Assembly (NCBI GenBank): GCA_021780115.1
Contig: JAJXZI010000087.1
Coordinates: 1-55,289, forward strand
Reading direction: 5' to 3'
DNA from: a bacterium
Lineage (GTDB): Bacteria; Verrucomicrobiota; Verrucomicrobiia; Limisphaerales; JAJXZI01
DNA: 55,289 bases
The notes under the pieces were generated by a model, which was not told where the DNA came from, did not search any database, and saw only the letters and a list, made by a program, of their open reading frames with translations. A program made the translations under genes and the position numbers. Positions 34,801 through 44,048 of the stretch are shown piece by piece (the stretch's first letter is position 1; each line of letters opens with the position of its first letter).

Positions 34801-37800
34801 GACCGTCGTCTCGACCCGCACTTTCAAGCTGACCGTTCAGCAGCAAATCCTGCCACCCTTGGTCTTTGGGATCGCCAACCAAACGACACCGGCGGCCATG
34901 CAGACCGCGCCAATCACGTTCTCCGTCTGGGATCCGCAGAGCAACGCCATCACGATCACCGCGACCTCTGACAACCCGGCGTTGGTGCCCAACGGTAACA
35001 TCTCCGTGAGCCAGCCGGCCGGCCCCGGTTATGCCACCAATTCTGCGAGTCTGACCATTCTACCTGCGGTCACGAGCAGCGGAACGGCGAACATCACCCT
35101 GTTGGTCAGCGACGGCGCGACCAATACCACGGCTCAATTTCAACTCACGGTGGTGCCGGTGCAGGTCTTCGCCAACACAAACACGATCATCATTCCCGAA
35201 GGCGCGCCGGTCCAGGCCACCTCGACGCCGTACCCATCCACGAACACGGTCACAGGTGTGGCGGGGACGGTAGCCGGGGTGGAAGTGACGCTGGTTGGTT
35301 TTAGTCACACCTTTCCGCAAGACGTGGATGTACTGCTGGTGTCACCTGACGGTGTCCACTCGGCCGTGCTGATGGCCCACGCTGGCGGTGGAAACGCCGT
35401 CAATAATCTGCGGCTGACCTTCAGCGATGGCGCCTCCGGCACCGTTCCCTTTGGAGCCGCCCTCAGCAGTGGAATTTTCTATCCGACCAACTACGCAGGA
35501 TCCTCACTGGCCTTTTCCAATCCGGCACCGGCCGGGCCGTACACGACCACGCTGAATGCCAGTTTCGCGGGCGTCAATCCCAACGGCGACTGGAAACTGT
35601 ACGTGATGGACGACACCTTCCCTGATGGCGGAGCGATCAACGGCGGCTGGTTGTTGTTCCTCCGGACGACGCCGCAGTTCGCGAACATTGGCCCGCAAAC
35701 GGCCACCGAAAATGTTCCGCTGGGGGTGCCCCTGACGTTGAGCGAAAGCAATCCAAACGTGGATCCCCACAACTTGGCGGTCACAGCCAGCCACAGTGGC
35801 GACAGCCCGGCGGGCCTGACGCAGAGCTTTGGAGTGACCGGGAGTGGCGCCTACCGCACGCTCTGGATCACGAACGCGGCCAACCTACCCTCCGCGGTAA
35901 GCTCGGGCAACGGAACCAACCTGATCACGGTCACGGTCACCGACACCACCAGCACCCCGAATCTCAGTTACACCAGTTCGTTCCCGCTGACCGTGCTCAA
36001 CGTGAACCAGGCACCGACGGTCAGCACCCCGGCCGGCGTGGTGCATATCAACGAAAACACTGCCGCAACGATCAGCTTCAACATTGCCGACGTGGATTCA
36101 ACACTGACGCTGGGAAGCTTCACGGTCACATCGTCGGATCCGACGATTGTTCCCAATGCCAACGTCGTTGTCGTCACCAACACCAGTTCCATCAGCGCAA
36201 TTGGCGGAACCCGTGGCACGAGCGGCACGATCAACGTCCAGGTGACACCGTTGCCGAATGTTTTTGGCACCAACGCCGTGTTAAGCTTTGTGCTCACGGA
36301 CGGCAGCAACACGCCGGTGACGAACAACGTGCTGCTGGCGGTGCAATACGCCCATCAGGGACCCTCGATCACCGGTCTTCCCGTCAATCCCACTTATGTC
36401 GCGGGCAGCCCGACACCGGCCATCGGATTCACCGTCAACAGCGTCGAAGTCTCACCCAAGAGCCTGCATGTCAGCGCGGTCTCCTCAAATCCAGGGGTAG
36501 TGCCCAATACCAGCTACAACATCATCACAGGCGGAGCGGGCAGCAGCCGGACCATCTCGCTGGTTCCCTTGGGAACGGCGACCGGAAGCAGCACGATCAC
36601 GGTGTACGTTTGGGATGACGCGGGGTACGCAAGCTCCACGAATTCCTCCCAATTCACGGTGACCTTCAGTGCGGCGCCGGGCACGCTCTGGGCGAACGCG
36701 CAGAGTTTCAACACGATCAGCAACGCCCCCGGCAGCGCGCCGAACTATCCATCTACTATCACGGTCAGCGGCTTGGCGCCCACCCTCTTCAAGGCGAGCG
36801 TGGTGCTTCAGGGCCTGAGTCACAGCAACCCGACGAATCTGGACGTGCTGCTGGTCGCTCCGGATGGAACCAACGCCGTGATGCTCATGTCCGGTGCCGG
36901 AGGCAGCAGTCCGGTGAGCAACCTAACGCTGGTGTTTGACGACACCGGCGCGCCGTTGCCGACCGACATGTTGATTTCCGGAACCAATCACCCCGGAAGC
37001 TATGCGCAGCGAACGCTGCCCGCACCCGCGCCGGCCAAATACCTGACCCGACTGGGCATTCTCCAGGGCGTCAATCCAAATGGCACCTGGTCGCTGTATG
37101 TCAACGACGGAACGATGGGCGACACCGGCTCAGTGGTGGGCTGGCAACTGATCCTCGAGCCCGTTCCGACCATCCAGGTCGCCTCCACGGTGCCGTCCCC
37201 GGCGGTGATCCAGGAGAACTCGGCGGTACAGACCAGCAGCGTTGTCGTGAATCTTACTGCCGCCGACGTGGTCACGTCGCCCGCGAACCTGACCGTCAGT
37301 TACACCTCGGACAACACTGCCTTGTTGCCCGGCGGCAAAGTGGGATCCCCGAATTCCTCCGGCAATCTGGCGGTGACGCTTACCCCCTCGCAACTGCAAT
37401 ACGGCACCGCGAATCTGACCTTCACCGTGACGCGGAGTGACGGGGCCAGTTCCAGCAGCGCGCCGATCGCCATTACGGTCACTCCTGTTAATGTGCCGCC
37501 GACGATCTCGCGGCTCAGCCCGTTGACGACACCGGAGAACACGGGCACCACGGTGGAATTCTTGGTCGCGGATGTGGATACGCCACTGAAGACCCTGAAC
37601 ATCCAGGCGTTCTCGTCAAACCAGACACTGATCGCCAATTCAGGGCTGGTCTTCTCGGGAAGCACCAATAATCAATTGACGGGTGTGGCGCCGCTGTCGG
37701 GAATCACGCCGCCGACCGGGGACATCCATTTAAATCTGCAGCCCAACAACCTGCAAATTGGGTCTGCCAATATCACCATCGCGGTGACCGACGTCACGTC

Positions 37801-40800
37801 GGCTGGCAGCAACTATGTGACCAGTAATTTTGTGTTCACCGTGGTTTCTCAATACTACCCACCGACACTGACGGTTCCCAGCCAGCCGGTCTATGTTAGC
37901 GCGGGCGGAACGGTGAGCGTATCCATCCCGGCGAGCAGCCTCACCACTCCCGCGCCAACGTTGACGTTGGGAGGCGTTTCGGACAACCCAGCAGCGGTGC
38001 AGAACGGCGGCATCGTGATCACGCCGCCGTCGGTGACTGGTTCGGGAATCTTCCAAGTGCAGCTTGCGGCGGCGCCCGGAGTGACCACGGAGACCAAAGC
38101 CAATATCATCCTGACCGTGACGGATGGGACCACGCCGGTCAAGGCCAGCTTCCTAGTGATCGTGCGTCCGACGCGTCAGCACCAGTTTGCGAATAACACG
38201 CCCATCACCATCAACGATTACGCACCGGCCACGCCCTATCCCTCCACGATCACCACCAGCGGCCTGATGGGGACGGTTGCCGACGTGCAGGTGACGGTGA
38301 ACGGATTCGCGCACACCTATCCTTCGGATGTCGGTCTGCTGTTGGTCAGTCCCAGCGGCCAAGCAGTCGTATTGATGAACAAGGCTGGTGACGGCCATCC
38401 GGTGGCCGGCCTGAATATGACCTTCTCGGCCGCCACGACCAATCCCGTGGTGCCGCAAAGTGCCGCACTCACATCGGGCACCTTCCGGCCGGCCGACTAC
38501 AAAGCGCCACCTTACAACTTCCCGACGAATGTTCCGACTCCGCCGCCGGTTGGCCCTTACGTCGCGGACTTGACGACGCTCAATGGAAACAGCCAGCCGA
38601 ACGGAACGTGGTCGCTGTATGTGGTGGATGACACCCCATCGGATTCGGGCGTAATCACCAACGGCTGGAGTCTGACCATCACAACGTTACCTCAGATTGC
38701 CGGATTGCAGAATATGTCGGTAGCGGAGAACATGCCGCTGCGGGAAGCGTTTACCATCGCCGACGATTCTCCGGCGCCGCCGGCCTTCGCCTTCGCCGGA
38801 GTTTCTTCCGACCACACCGTGGTGAGTGATTCCGGGATTGCGGTAACTGGCGCCGGCACCAACTTTACCGTGACAGTGACGCCGCTGACCAACACCTACG
38901 GCACCAATGTCACCATCACCCTCTATGCCACCAACGGAGACAACCAGACTTTTAGCGGCAGCTTCTTGGCGACGTTCCAGAAGTTCAGCTATCCGCCGGT
39001 GATCGTGGCGCCGGGAGACCAAACAATTCAAGCGGGCACGGTGAGTTATATCACCCTGAACTACGGCAATGTGGGTTACTCTCAGAACCAGTTGACGGTG
39101 GGCCTTCAGTCTTCGGATCCGTCACTCCTGCCGGTTAGCAACCTGCAATTAAACGGCAGTCAGCTCCAACTCACACCCATTGGTAATCTGACGGGAACAG
39201 CCCAGCTCACGATGTCCGTGACGAACCCAATCGGCCAAGTCGCTACGGCGACCTTCAACGTCCATGTCGTGGCACCGCTGATTCCGCTGTTTGCCAACAC
39301 GGAAGCCATTGTGATCAACGACAACAACCCTGCAACACCATACCCGTCCACGATCAAGGTTTCGGGGTTGAGCGGCAACATTGTTAAAGTCACAGCGACA
39401 CTGGTCGGTGTGCAACATACCTTCCCGAGCGACATCTCCGTCCTCTTGGTTGGACCAAATAATCAAGCGGTGGTTCTGATGAGCCGTGCCGGTGGCGGGG
39501 TATCCGTTCCCGCTCCGGGTGTGCGGCTGACGTTTGACGACCTCGGCGGCACGCTGCCGCAGTTCGCCGGCCTGAGCAACGGCATTTACAGACCTGCGGA
39601 CTACAAGCCCGCCGATTCGTTCTTTAACGCAAGCACCCCCAACGGGCCGCCCGCCGCGCCCTACAGCAAGACCCTGAGCGCCTTCAACGGCAACCCCAAC
39701 GGCACATGGTCCCTGTATGTCCAAGATGATATCTCCCCCGACAGCGGCCTGATCGCCGGCGGCTGGCTGTTGAACATTCAGACCAGCGGGCCGGAGATTG
39801 CCAGCGTGGGGCCGCAAACCACGATGGAAAACGCCGCGGTGACCGTGCCAGTCCAGGTTGGCTCGGCTGCCACCGGGGTGACCAACCTGATTCTCAACGC
39901 TAGTAACAGCGGCGACGTCCCGGCGGGCCTGATCGCCAACGTGACAGCCAGCAAGGTGGACGCGAATGGAAACGCCACCGTGACCATCACCCCCACGGCG
40001 AACATGCCCTCGGCCGTCAGCACTGGGAACGGCTCCACGACCATCAACTTGGCGGTAACGGATGGCACCAACGCGACCTATTCGTCGTTCCCGCTGACCG
40101 TCGTGTATGTGGACCAAGCCCCGGTGTTTGTCGGGTTGACCAACGCCACGACACCGGCCAATCTCCGGACGCTGGTGCAGTTTGGCGTGACGGACGTGGA
40201 CACGCCGGCGGCAAACCTGGTAATTACTGCCAGCAACACGACGCCAAGCTTGGGCAGCATCGTGCTGAACTCGAAAGGCAACAGCCAATACCTGACCTTC
40301 ACCCCTAACGGGACGATTACGGGCACGGCACTGGTGCTGCTGACGGCGTCGGATGGCGTGTCGAACACCCAGGCCAGCGTTAGTATCACACTAACGCCGG
40401 CGGTTATCCCGCCGACCTTTGGCGCGATCGCGAGTCAAGCTGCCTATGAGGGCCAGTCGGTCCAGGTGCAACTTAACGTGTCTTATCCGAGCACGCCATT
40501 GAGCGGTTTGAACTTCAGCATCCTCAGTTCAAATCCCAAACTGGTCACCGGCGCCAACTTTGCCCAAGTCAACGGCAGTGAGGTGGCGACACTGGCCTTG
40601 GGCAGCAATCAGGTCGGAACCGCCACGGTGACGATCTTTGTCACCGACGGGATGACTCCGTTGAGCCAGTCCTTCACCCTGACGGTGGTGCCGTCGCCGA
40701 CGTTCGGGCCGGTGGCGCCGCAGGTAGCGCAACCAGGGCAAGTGCTTACCGTGCCGCTGAGCGTGAATTACCCGCTCACGCCGCTGAGCCAACTCGGCTT

Positions 40801-41191
40801 CAGTGGGTTCAGTTCCAACCCGAAACTGGCGACTGGCTTCAGTTTTGCCCCTGTAGGCACCAATGAGGTGGCCACCATTAATGTGGCAGCCAATCAGGTT
40901 GGGACGGCCACGGTGACAATCTTTGTGACCGACGGCGTCACTCCGCTCAGTCAGGCGTTCCGTCTGACGGTGGGAGTCCGGCCGACCTTGGCCGTTAACT
41001 TGGTGGCGGGCGACTTGAAGATTACGTTCAGCGGCACTCCGAATGCCTCATACACCATTCAAAGCACCACCGACTTAAAGACGTGGACGTCGGTTGGAAC
41101 GGTGACCGCTGATGCCAACGGCGCGGCCGAGTTCGATGCGAACGTTGCTTCCGGGTCCGGCTCGGTGTTCTACCGGGCCGTCGCGAACTGA
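31802..41191 (+). CDS. giant exported protein with seven P-domain-like repeats
   Basis: A 3129-residue protein with a signal peptide (RRPRAWTLAGVASLMMAVSALG) starting at the ATG at 31802. Seven modules of about 150 residues resemble the proprotein-convertase P domain, each with YPSTxTVSG near the start, VLLVxPxG in the middle and NPNGTWxLYVxDD near the end. They start at about residues 32, 415, 758, 1120, 1628, 2126 and 2495. Ig- or cadherin-like beta modules (AENxP..., VTxTDG) alternate with them. Two near-identical modules of about 95 residues (from 2870) precede a C-terminal YTIQSTTDLKTWTSVG module common in verrucomicrobial exported proteins. No protease or sortase motif is seen. It is probably a cell-surface or secreted adhesive or scaffold protein. 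Confidence 0.85.
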   Translation: MNTNPTHTRRPRAWTLAGVASLMMAVSALGQYVATQPAVIAINDNQPAAPSPSVIDLTSSNIVGTIEKVTVTLNNLNHGYVNDVGVLLVGPGGNVVLMNNSGGGYPISGATLTFDASAPSILPQFSQIGSGTYKPGDYTPGGTASFLSPSAPGPNAPAGPYGTLGSFAGQNPNGVWRLYVQDDAPLNTGSLGSWTLNLYTTPVVTMTNPAVTLAENASTPATVFFAVQDSSPPPGGFTWSFSGAGASLVSATVSQTSGGYSLALTPKLNQYGTNATLTLTVGDGVGSVQANLTVTVYHVNQAPTLTLTNATVTTVAGVVSPAVWPLVADVDTNFNAATSLTLSVVASDATNIVAPSGVFFDATQTANWRKLTVVPTGAATGTAHLTLLVSDNNSPAPAYVTNTLTVNVTPPADHHPTWANATGLSLGAAATNSSSIVVSNVPGLLGRVTVAIDGQTGITPNNLGLTLVGPGGSVPLLTTSANAGPNTFAQVLFTDGAAASLPAADSVSQVALQPASPLAALFNTSPNGTWTLWVTNGGVGAQIVGGWVLNLYVGPTLASSASSISMPEGATTNVTITLTDVDGSVTNVLVTSANPTLLGATVSAFNGSTGIGTVQMTANPPNFGSTTVQIAAEDNNNFWVTNTVNVAVTFVDHAPTISFVDKQVTSAGVPFAPVSCTVTDADLSAISQTLTLTATSDNQKVLPDANILVQPAIGGAGVRTLIMFPAGTIGGTANVTLMVSDGTLTTTESFPVVVQPPASPLFAASSQININAGAAGTPYPSTNTVSGLIGTVESVEVTLFNILAPTPSNLGFLLVGPGGQQVLLMANAGGSAALGNTSLAFADSASNAVPAAGPLASGVYQPSAYGTFPTFPTPAPAGPYSTNLSVFSGTNPNTNWLLYVMDAGSARGGLIQGGWQLSIKTAPNIGPIADQTTLENTPKRVAVPVGDVQQSGITVSASTTNTSLIQAVSASVSGGVATVMITPAPYQIGTAYIDLSATDGTVVSTRTFKLTVQQQILPPLVFGIANQTTPAAMQTAPITFSVWDPQSNAITITATSDNPALVPNGNISVSQPAGPGYATNSASLTILPAVTSSGTANITLLVSDGATNTTAQFQLTVVPVQVFANTNTIIIPEGAPVQATSTPYPSTNTVTGVAGTVAGVEVTLVGFSHTFPQDVDVLLVSPDGVHSAVLMAHAGGGNAVNNLRLTFSDGASGTVPFGAALSSGIFYPTNYAGSSLAFSNPAPAGPYTTTLNASFAGVNPNGDWKLYVMDDTFPDGGAINGGWLLFLRTTPQFANIGPQTATENVPLGVPLTLSESNPNVDPHNLAVTASHSGDSPAGLTQSFGVTGSGAYRTLWITNAANLPSAVSSGNGTNLITVTVTDTTSTPNLSYTSSFPLTVLNVNQAPTVSTPAGVVHINENTAATISFNIADVDSTLTLGSFTVTSSDPTIVPNANVVVVTNTSSISAIGGTRGTSGTINVQVTPLPNVFGTNAVLSFVLTDGSNTPVTNNVLLAVQYAHQGPSITGLPVNPTYVAGSPTPAIGFTVNSVEVSPKSLHVSAVSSNPGVVPNTSYNIITGGAGSSRTISLVPLGTATGSSTITVYVWDDAGYASSTNSSQFTVTFSAAPGTLWANAQSFNTISNAPGSAPNYPSTITVSGLAPTLFKASVVLQGLSHSNPTNLDVLLVAPDGTNAVMLMSGAGGSSPVSNLTLVFDDTGAPLPTDMLISGTNHPGSYAQRTLPAPAPAKYLTRLGILQGVNPNGTWSLYVNDGTMGDTGSVVGWQLILEPVPTIQVASTVPSPAVIQENSAVQTSSVVVNLTAADVVTSPANLTVSYTSDNTALLPGGKVGSPNSSGNLAVTLTPSQLQYGTANLTFTVTRSDGASSSSAPIAITVTPVNVPPTISRLSPLTTPENTGTTVEFLVADVDTPLKTLNIQAFSSNQTLIANSGLVFSGSTNNQLTGVAPLSGITPPTGDIHLNLQPNNLQIGSANITIAVTDVTSAGSNYVTSNFVFTVVSQYYPPTLTVPSQPVYVSAGGTVSVSIPASSLTTPAPTLTLGGVSDNPAAVQNGGIVITPPSVTGSGIFQVQLAAAPGVTTETKANIILTVTDGTTPVKASFLVIVRPTRQHQFANNTPITINDYAPATPYPSTITTSGLMGTVADVQVTVNGFAHTYPSDVGLLLVSPSGQAVVLMNKAGDGHPVAGLNMTFSAATTNPVVPQSAALTSGTFRPADYKAPPYNFPTNVPTPPPVGPYVADLTTLNGNSQPNGTWSLYVVDDTPSDSGVITNGWSLTITTLPQIAGLQNMSVAENMPLREAFTIADDSPAPPAFAFAGVSSDHTVVSDSGIAVTGAGTNFTVTVTPLTNTYGTNVTITLYATNGDNQTFSGSFLATFQKFSYPPVIVAPGDQTIQAGTVSYITLNYGNVGYSQNQLTVGLQSSDPSLLPVSNLQLNGSQLQLTPIGNLTGTAQLTMSVTNPIGQVATATFNVHVVAPLIPLFANTEAIVINDNNPATPYPSTIKVSGLSGNIVKVTATLVGVQHTFPSDISVLLVGPNNQAVVLMSRAGGGVSVPAPGVRLTFDDLGGTLPQFAGLSNGIYRPADYKPADSFFNASTPNGPPAAPYSKTLSAFNGNPNGTWSLYVQDDISPDSGLIAGGWLLNIQTSGPEIASVGPQTTMENAAVTVPVQVGSAATGVTNLILNASNSGDVPAGLIANVTASKVDANGNATVTITPTANMPSAVSTGNGSTTINLAVTDGTNATYSSFPLTVVYVDQAPVFVGLTNATTPANLRTLVQFGVTDVDTPAANLVITASNTTPSLGSIVLNSKGNSQYLTFTPNGTITGTALVLLTASDGVSNTQASVSITLTPAVIPPTFGAIASQAAYEGQSVQVQLNVSYPSTPLSGLNFSILSSNPKLVTGANFAQVNGSEVATLALGSNQVGTATVTIFVTDGMTPLSQSFTLTVVPSPTFGPVAPQVAQPGQVLTVPLSVNYPLTPLSQLGFSGFSSNPKLATGFSFAPVGTNEVATINVAANQVGTATVTIFVTDGVTPLSQAFRLTVGVRPTLAVNLVAGDLKITFSGTPNASYTIQSTTDLKTWTSVGTVTADANGAAEFDANVASGSGSVFYRAVAN
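40410..40975 (+). repeat. tandem duplication inside the giant gene
   Basis: Two consecutive modules of about 95 codons share the ends GTATVTIFVTDG and TPLSQ at protein level. They also share long stretches at DNA level (gccacggtgacgatctttgt against gccacggtgacaatctttgt), indicating a recent internal duplication. Confidence 0.7.
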
Positions 41192-41216
41192 CACCGAAAC
41201 ACTCCGGGTATTCCAA

Positions 41217-41253
41217 AACCGCCCGTTGGCTGCAGCCAACGGGCGGTTGCTTT
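41217..41253 (+). terminator. intrinsic terminator of the giant gene
   Basis: AACCGCCCGTTGGCTG joins its exact reverse complement CAGCCAACGGGCGGTT to form a perfect 32-bp palindrome, followed by GCTTT. It lies 26 bp after the giant gene's stop. Confidence 0.85.
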
Positions 41254-41393
41254 AAGACGGTGCCTGTGGTGGTGCCCCAGTTGGCCAAAAGGCATTGCGT
41301 CGCTGCTGGATTCGCATTACTTTCGTCTTCGTTGGCGGGTTTCGTTGGGACCGCCCTTGGGTGGCTCAAGTCGCTCACTCGGTTTCCAGGGTC

Positions 41394-41469
41394 GCGCGGT
41401 TAGCTCAGTTGGTAGAGCACTACCTCGACACGGTAGGGGTCACAAGTTCGAGTCTTGTACCGCGCACCA
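41394..41469 (+). tRNA. tRNA-Val (GAC)
   Basis: A 76-nt cloverleaf with encoded CCA. The acceptor GCGCGGT pairs with ACCGCGC, the D arm is GCTC/GAGC with G18G19, the anticodon stem is CTACC/GGTAG, and the T arm ACAAG-TTCGAGT-CTTGT is complete. The anticodon GAC reads valine GUC/GUU. The anticodon loop is TCGACAC, so position 33 is C where U is almost universal. Confidence 0.93.
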
Positions 41470-41631
41470 TTCTGTTTTGCCGGTTGCCTCCGTCGGTGTT
41501 GCTACAGAATGACTGCGTTAGAATCCGCAAAGCGGATGGATCCAGATCGTGCCACGGCCAGCGAGATTCGAGATGGCTTCGCTCGCCGCAACCGGGAAGG
41601 CTTCCTGCCCGCCAAACCTTGATCCCACTCT

Positions 41632-42705
41632 ATGAAAAAATACACCGTCCTCGTCGTCGGCATGGGCAAACGCGGCATGCACCACGCCGCCGCTTTCAAT
41701 GCCAATTCCAGATTCGTCGTCACCGGCATTTGTGACGTTGATCAGGCGCGTCTTGAGGCCGCCGCCGCCAAACTTGGCAACCCGCAAATGGGGACCGATG
41801 CCGCCGCGCTGGCCCAAGCGGTCAAGCCGGACGTGTTCTGTTTCTGCACACTGCCGCACCTGCGCACGCCCTTCATCCGGGCAGCCCTTGACGGCGGCGC
41901 GAAGTTGATCGCGTTCGAGAAGCCCGTCGCCTTGACCAGCGCCGAGGTGTTCGGCATCCGCGATTTAATACGCCAAGCGGGTGTGAAGGCGGTGGTGAGT
42001 CACCAGCACCGCTACGGTGTCCATTATCGCAAGGTGAAAGAAATCGTGGCCAGCGGCGCACTGGGGCGCGTCCACACCGTCTATGGCAGCGCCCCCGGTT
42101 GGATGACGCACATGTTGTCGCACCTGATCGACTACACGTGTTGGTTCAACGATTACGCGCCCGCCGCGTGGGTCATGGCCCAGGCCGCCGGCGGCACGAA
42201 GCTCGCCGACAACCACCCGTCACCGGACTACCTCGGCGGCTTCGTGCATTTCACCAACGGGGTGCGCGGCATTTACGAATGCGGCGCGGGCGCGCCCGAT
42301 CAGCCCGAGGTCGCCAAGTGGTGGGGCAAGAACCGCATGGGCGCGCAAGGCACGAACGGTTTCGCTGAAGTCCTCACCAATGGCGGCTGGCGCGCGGTTA
42401 CCGAGAGCGGCGGCTACCAGACCGGCGCGGGCGCGATGAACTACGACCTCGACATGCCGCCTTACATCCAGGAAATGGCTGACTGGCTGGACGATGACGC
42501 GAAGGTCCACCCCTGCAACTTCGACCACGCCTGCTTGGGCGCCGAGATCATGCTGGCCCTGCAACGTTCCGTTGCGGAAGGAGGGCAAGTCGCCCTGCCG
42601 CTGACCACCGCGACGGATGAACAAGCCCTGCTCAATGCCAAGCTCGCCGGCCAGCCGGTCCTGGTTTCCTGCGAGCAGAACCGGAAGGAGTTTGGGTTGG
42701 GGTGA
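41632..42705 (+). CDS. Gfo/Idh/MocA-family oxidoreductase, cytoplasmic
   Basis: A 357-residue protein without a signal peptide. The Rossmann motif is VLVVGMGKRGMHHA (about residues 6-17), the family EKP is in AFEKPVALTS (about 95-97), and the active-site region SHQHRYGVHYRKV is followed by GWMTHMLSHLIDY. It belongs to the same superfamily as the Tat-exported gene at 644 but is not a close copy. It probably acts on a sugar or inositol derivative, with an esterase encoded 138 bp downstream. Confidence 0.9.
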   Translation: MKKYTVLVVGMGKRGMHHAAAFNANSRFVVTGICDVDQARLEAAAAKLGNPQMGTDAAALAQAVKPDVFCFCTLPHLRTPFIRAALDGGAKLIAFEKPVALTSAEVFGIRDLIRQAGVKAVVSHQHRYGVHYRKVKEIVASGALGRVHTVYGSAPGWMTHMLSHLIDYTCWFNDYAPAAWVMAQAAGGTKLADNHPSPDYLGGFVHFTNGVRGIYECGAGAPDQPEVAKWWGKNRMGAQGTNGFAEVLTNGGWRAVTESGGYQTGAGAMNYDLDMPPYIQEMADWLDDDAKVHPCNFDHACLGAEIMLALQRSVAEGGQVALPLTTATDEQALLNAKLAGQPVLVSCEQNRKEFGLG

Positions 42706-42843
42706 GGAGGACGGACTGCCGGGGTGGCATTCACGCTGCACCAAGGTCTGACGACGAAGCGCGGTGGTGCCAGGCGAGTTGGTCCGTGTCCTAGCGCGGT
42801 TTCTGTTTGAAAGCGGGGCGCGGATTTCTAGCATCGGCGTCTG

Positions 42844-43722
42844 ATGAAACCATTGCTCACCCTGCTCCTGCTGGTCTGCGCAGCCACCGTCTCACGGGCC
42901 CAAACCAGCGACCCGCTGCCGCTCTGGCCCAACGATGCACCCGGCGCGTTGGGCAAGGCGGACAAGGACATACCCACGTTGACGCCTTTTTTACCCGATC
43001 CCGCCGTGGCCACCGGAGCGGCGATGGTGATTTGCCCGGGGGGCGGTTATGGCGGCTTGGCGCCCCATGAGGGCAAGGATTACGCCCGCTGGCTCAACGC
43101 CCACGGCGTCGCCGGCTTCGTGCTCAAATACCGCCTCGCGAGCGGCGGCTATCATCACCCGGCGATGCTTCAGGACGCCGCCCGCGCCGTGCGCCTAGTC
43201 CGGGCGAAGGCGGCCGGGTGGAAGGTGGACCCCAAACGCGTCGGCATCATGGGATCGTCCGCCGGCGGTCACCTCGCCTCCACCCTGCTGACGCACTTCG
43301 ACAGCGGCGATCCGCAGGCGACGGATCCCGTCGAACGCGAGTCGTCGCGGCCCGCTCTCGGGATTCTCTGCTACGCCGTCATCACACTGGGCGCCAACAC
43401 GCACCAAGGCTCCAAGAACAATTTGCTCGGGCCGAACCCTTCTCCGGAACTCGTCCAACTACTCTCGAATGAACTCCAAGTCACGCCGCATACACCGCCG
43501 TGTTTCATCTGGCACACCTGGGAGGACCAGACGGTCAAGGTGGAGAACAGCCTCGACTTCGCGTACGCCCTGCGTCGCGTCGGCGTGCCGTTCGAACTGC
43601 ACATCTACCAGAAAGGCCCACATGGCCTCGGCCTGGGCAGCCGGGAGTACGATCCCGCGAAGTTCCTGGACTGGACCCGGGATTGCCTCTCGTGGCTGAA
43701 GGTGCAGGGCTTTGTGCGGTGA
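42844..43722 (+). CDS. secreted alpha/beta-hydrolase esterase
   Basis: A 292-residue protein with a signal peptide (KPLLTLLLLVCAATVSRAQ). The oxyanion-hole motif is CPGGGYGGL (about residues 61-67), the nucleophile elbow IMGSSAGGH carries the catalytic Ser (about 139), and the likely Asp and His are in WEDQTV and KGPHGLGLG. It resembles acetyl-xylan esterase or BD-FAE-like enzymes that remove acetyl groups from plant polysaccharides. With the neighbouring oxidoreductase it hints at carbohydrate use. Confidence 0.88.
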   Translation: MKPLLTLLLLVCAATVSRAQTSDPLPLWPNDAPGALGKADKDIPTLTPFLPDPAVATGAAMVICPGGGYGGLAPHEGKDYARWLNAHGVAGFVLKYRLASGGYHHPAMLQDAARAVRLVRAKAAGWKVDPKRVGIMGSSAGGHLASTLLTHFDSGDPQATDPVERESSRPALGILCYAVITLGANTHQGSKNNLLGPNPSPELVQLLSNELQVTPHTPPCFIWHTWEDQTVKVENSLDFAYALRRVGVPFELHIYQKGPHGLGLGSREYDPAKFLDWTRDCLSWLKVQGFVR

Positions 43723-43956
43723 ACCGTAGCGTGGACAGTGCGCGGAGATCCGATCGGCACGGAGATCCAGCGCCACAGGGGGCAAGCCATCGGAACGACG
43801 GCGCTCGCCCGTATATTTCGCGCTCCGATGGAAATGCCGACACGGCTGCCGCTCGACAAATCCCGCAGGATCGACTGGATGCCGCCCTGGACCACCGGGT
43901 GCAGACCTTCCCGTGGCGCAGGAAGGACACGCCACCAAGCATCGGACGTCCCAGTG

Positions 43957-43977
43957 CTGTAGGACGCCGTCCTACAG
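43957..43977. repeat. perfect palindrome, REP-like
   Basis: CTGTAGGACG-C-CGTCCTACAG has perfect 10-bp arms. It shares the TAGGAC/GTCCTA core with the REP-like elements at the dehydrogenase fragments and lies in the 326-bp gap before the efflux operon, where I see no gene. Confidence 0.6.
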
Positions 43978-44048
43978 GAGAACGAGACGGCGCCTAATGG
44001 ACACCATGCAACCGGCGGCTATCTTACCGCCATTCAAACGGAACGCTG

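Noticed and set aside
33395-34882. 495-residue minus-strand ORF inside the giant gene
   Set aside because: It is antisense to repeated beta-module sequence with no recognisable domain; the plus frame carries the signal peptide and repeats.
43459-43938. 159-residue minus ORF after the esterase
   Set aside because: It overlaps the esterase end and the intergenic stretch, is rich in Arg/Pro/Cys and shows no domain.
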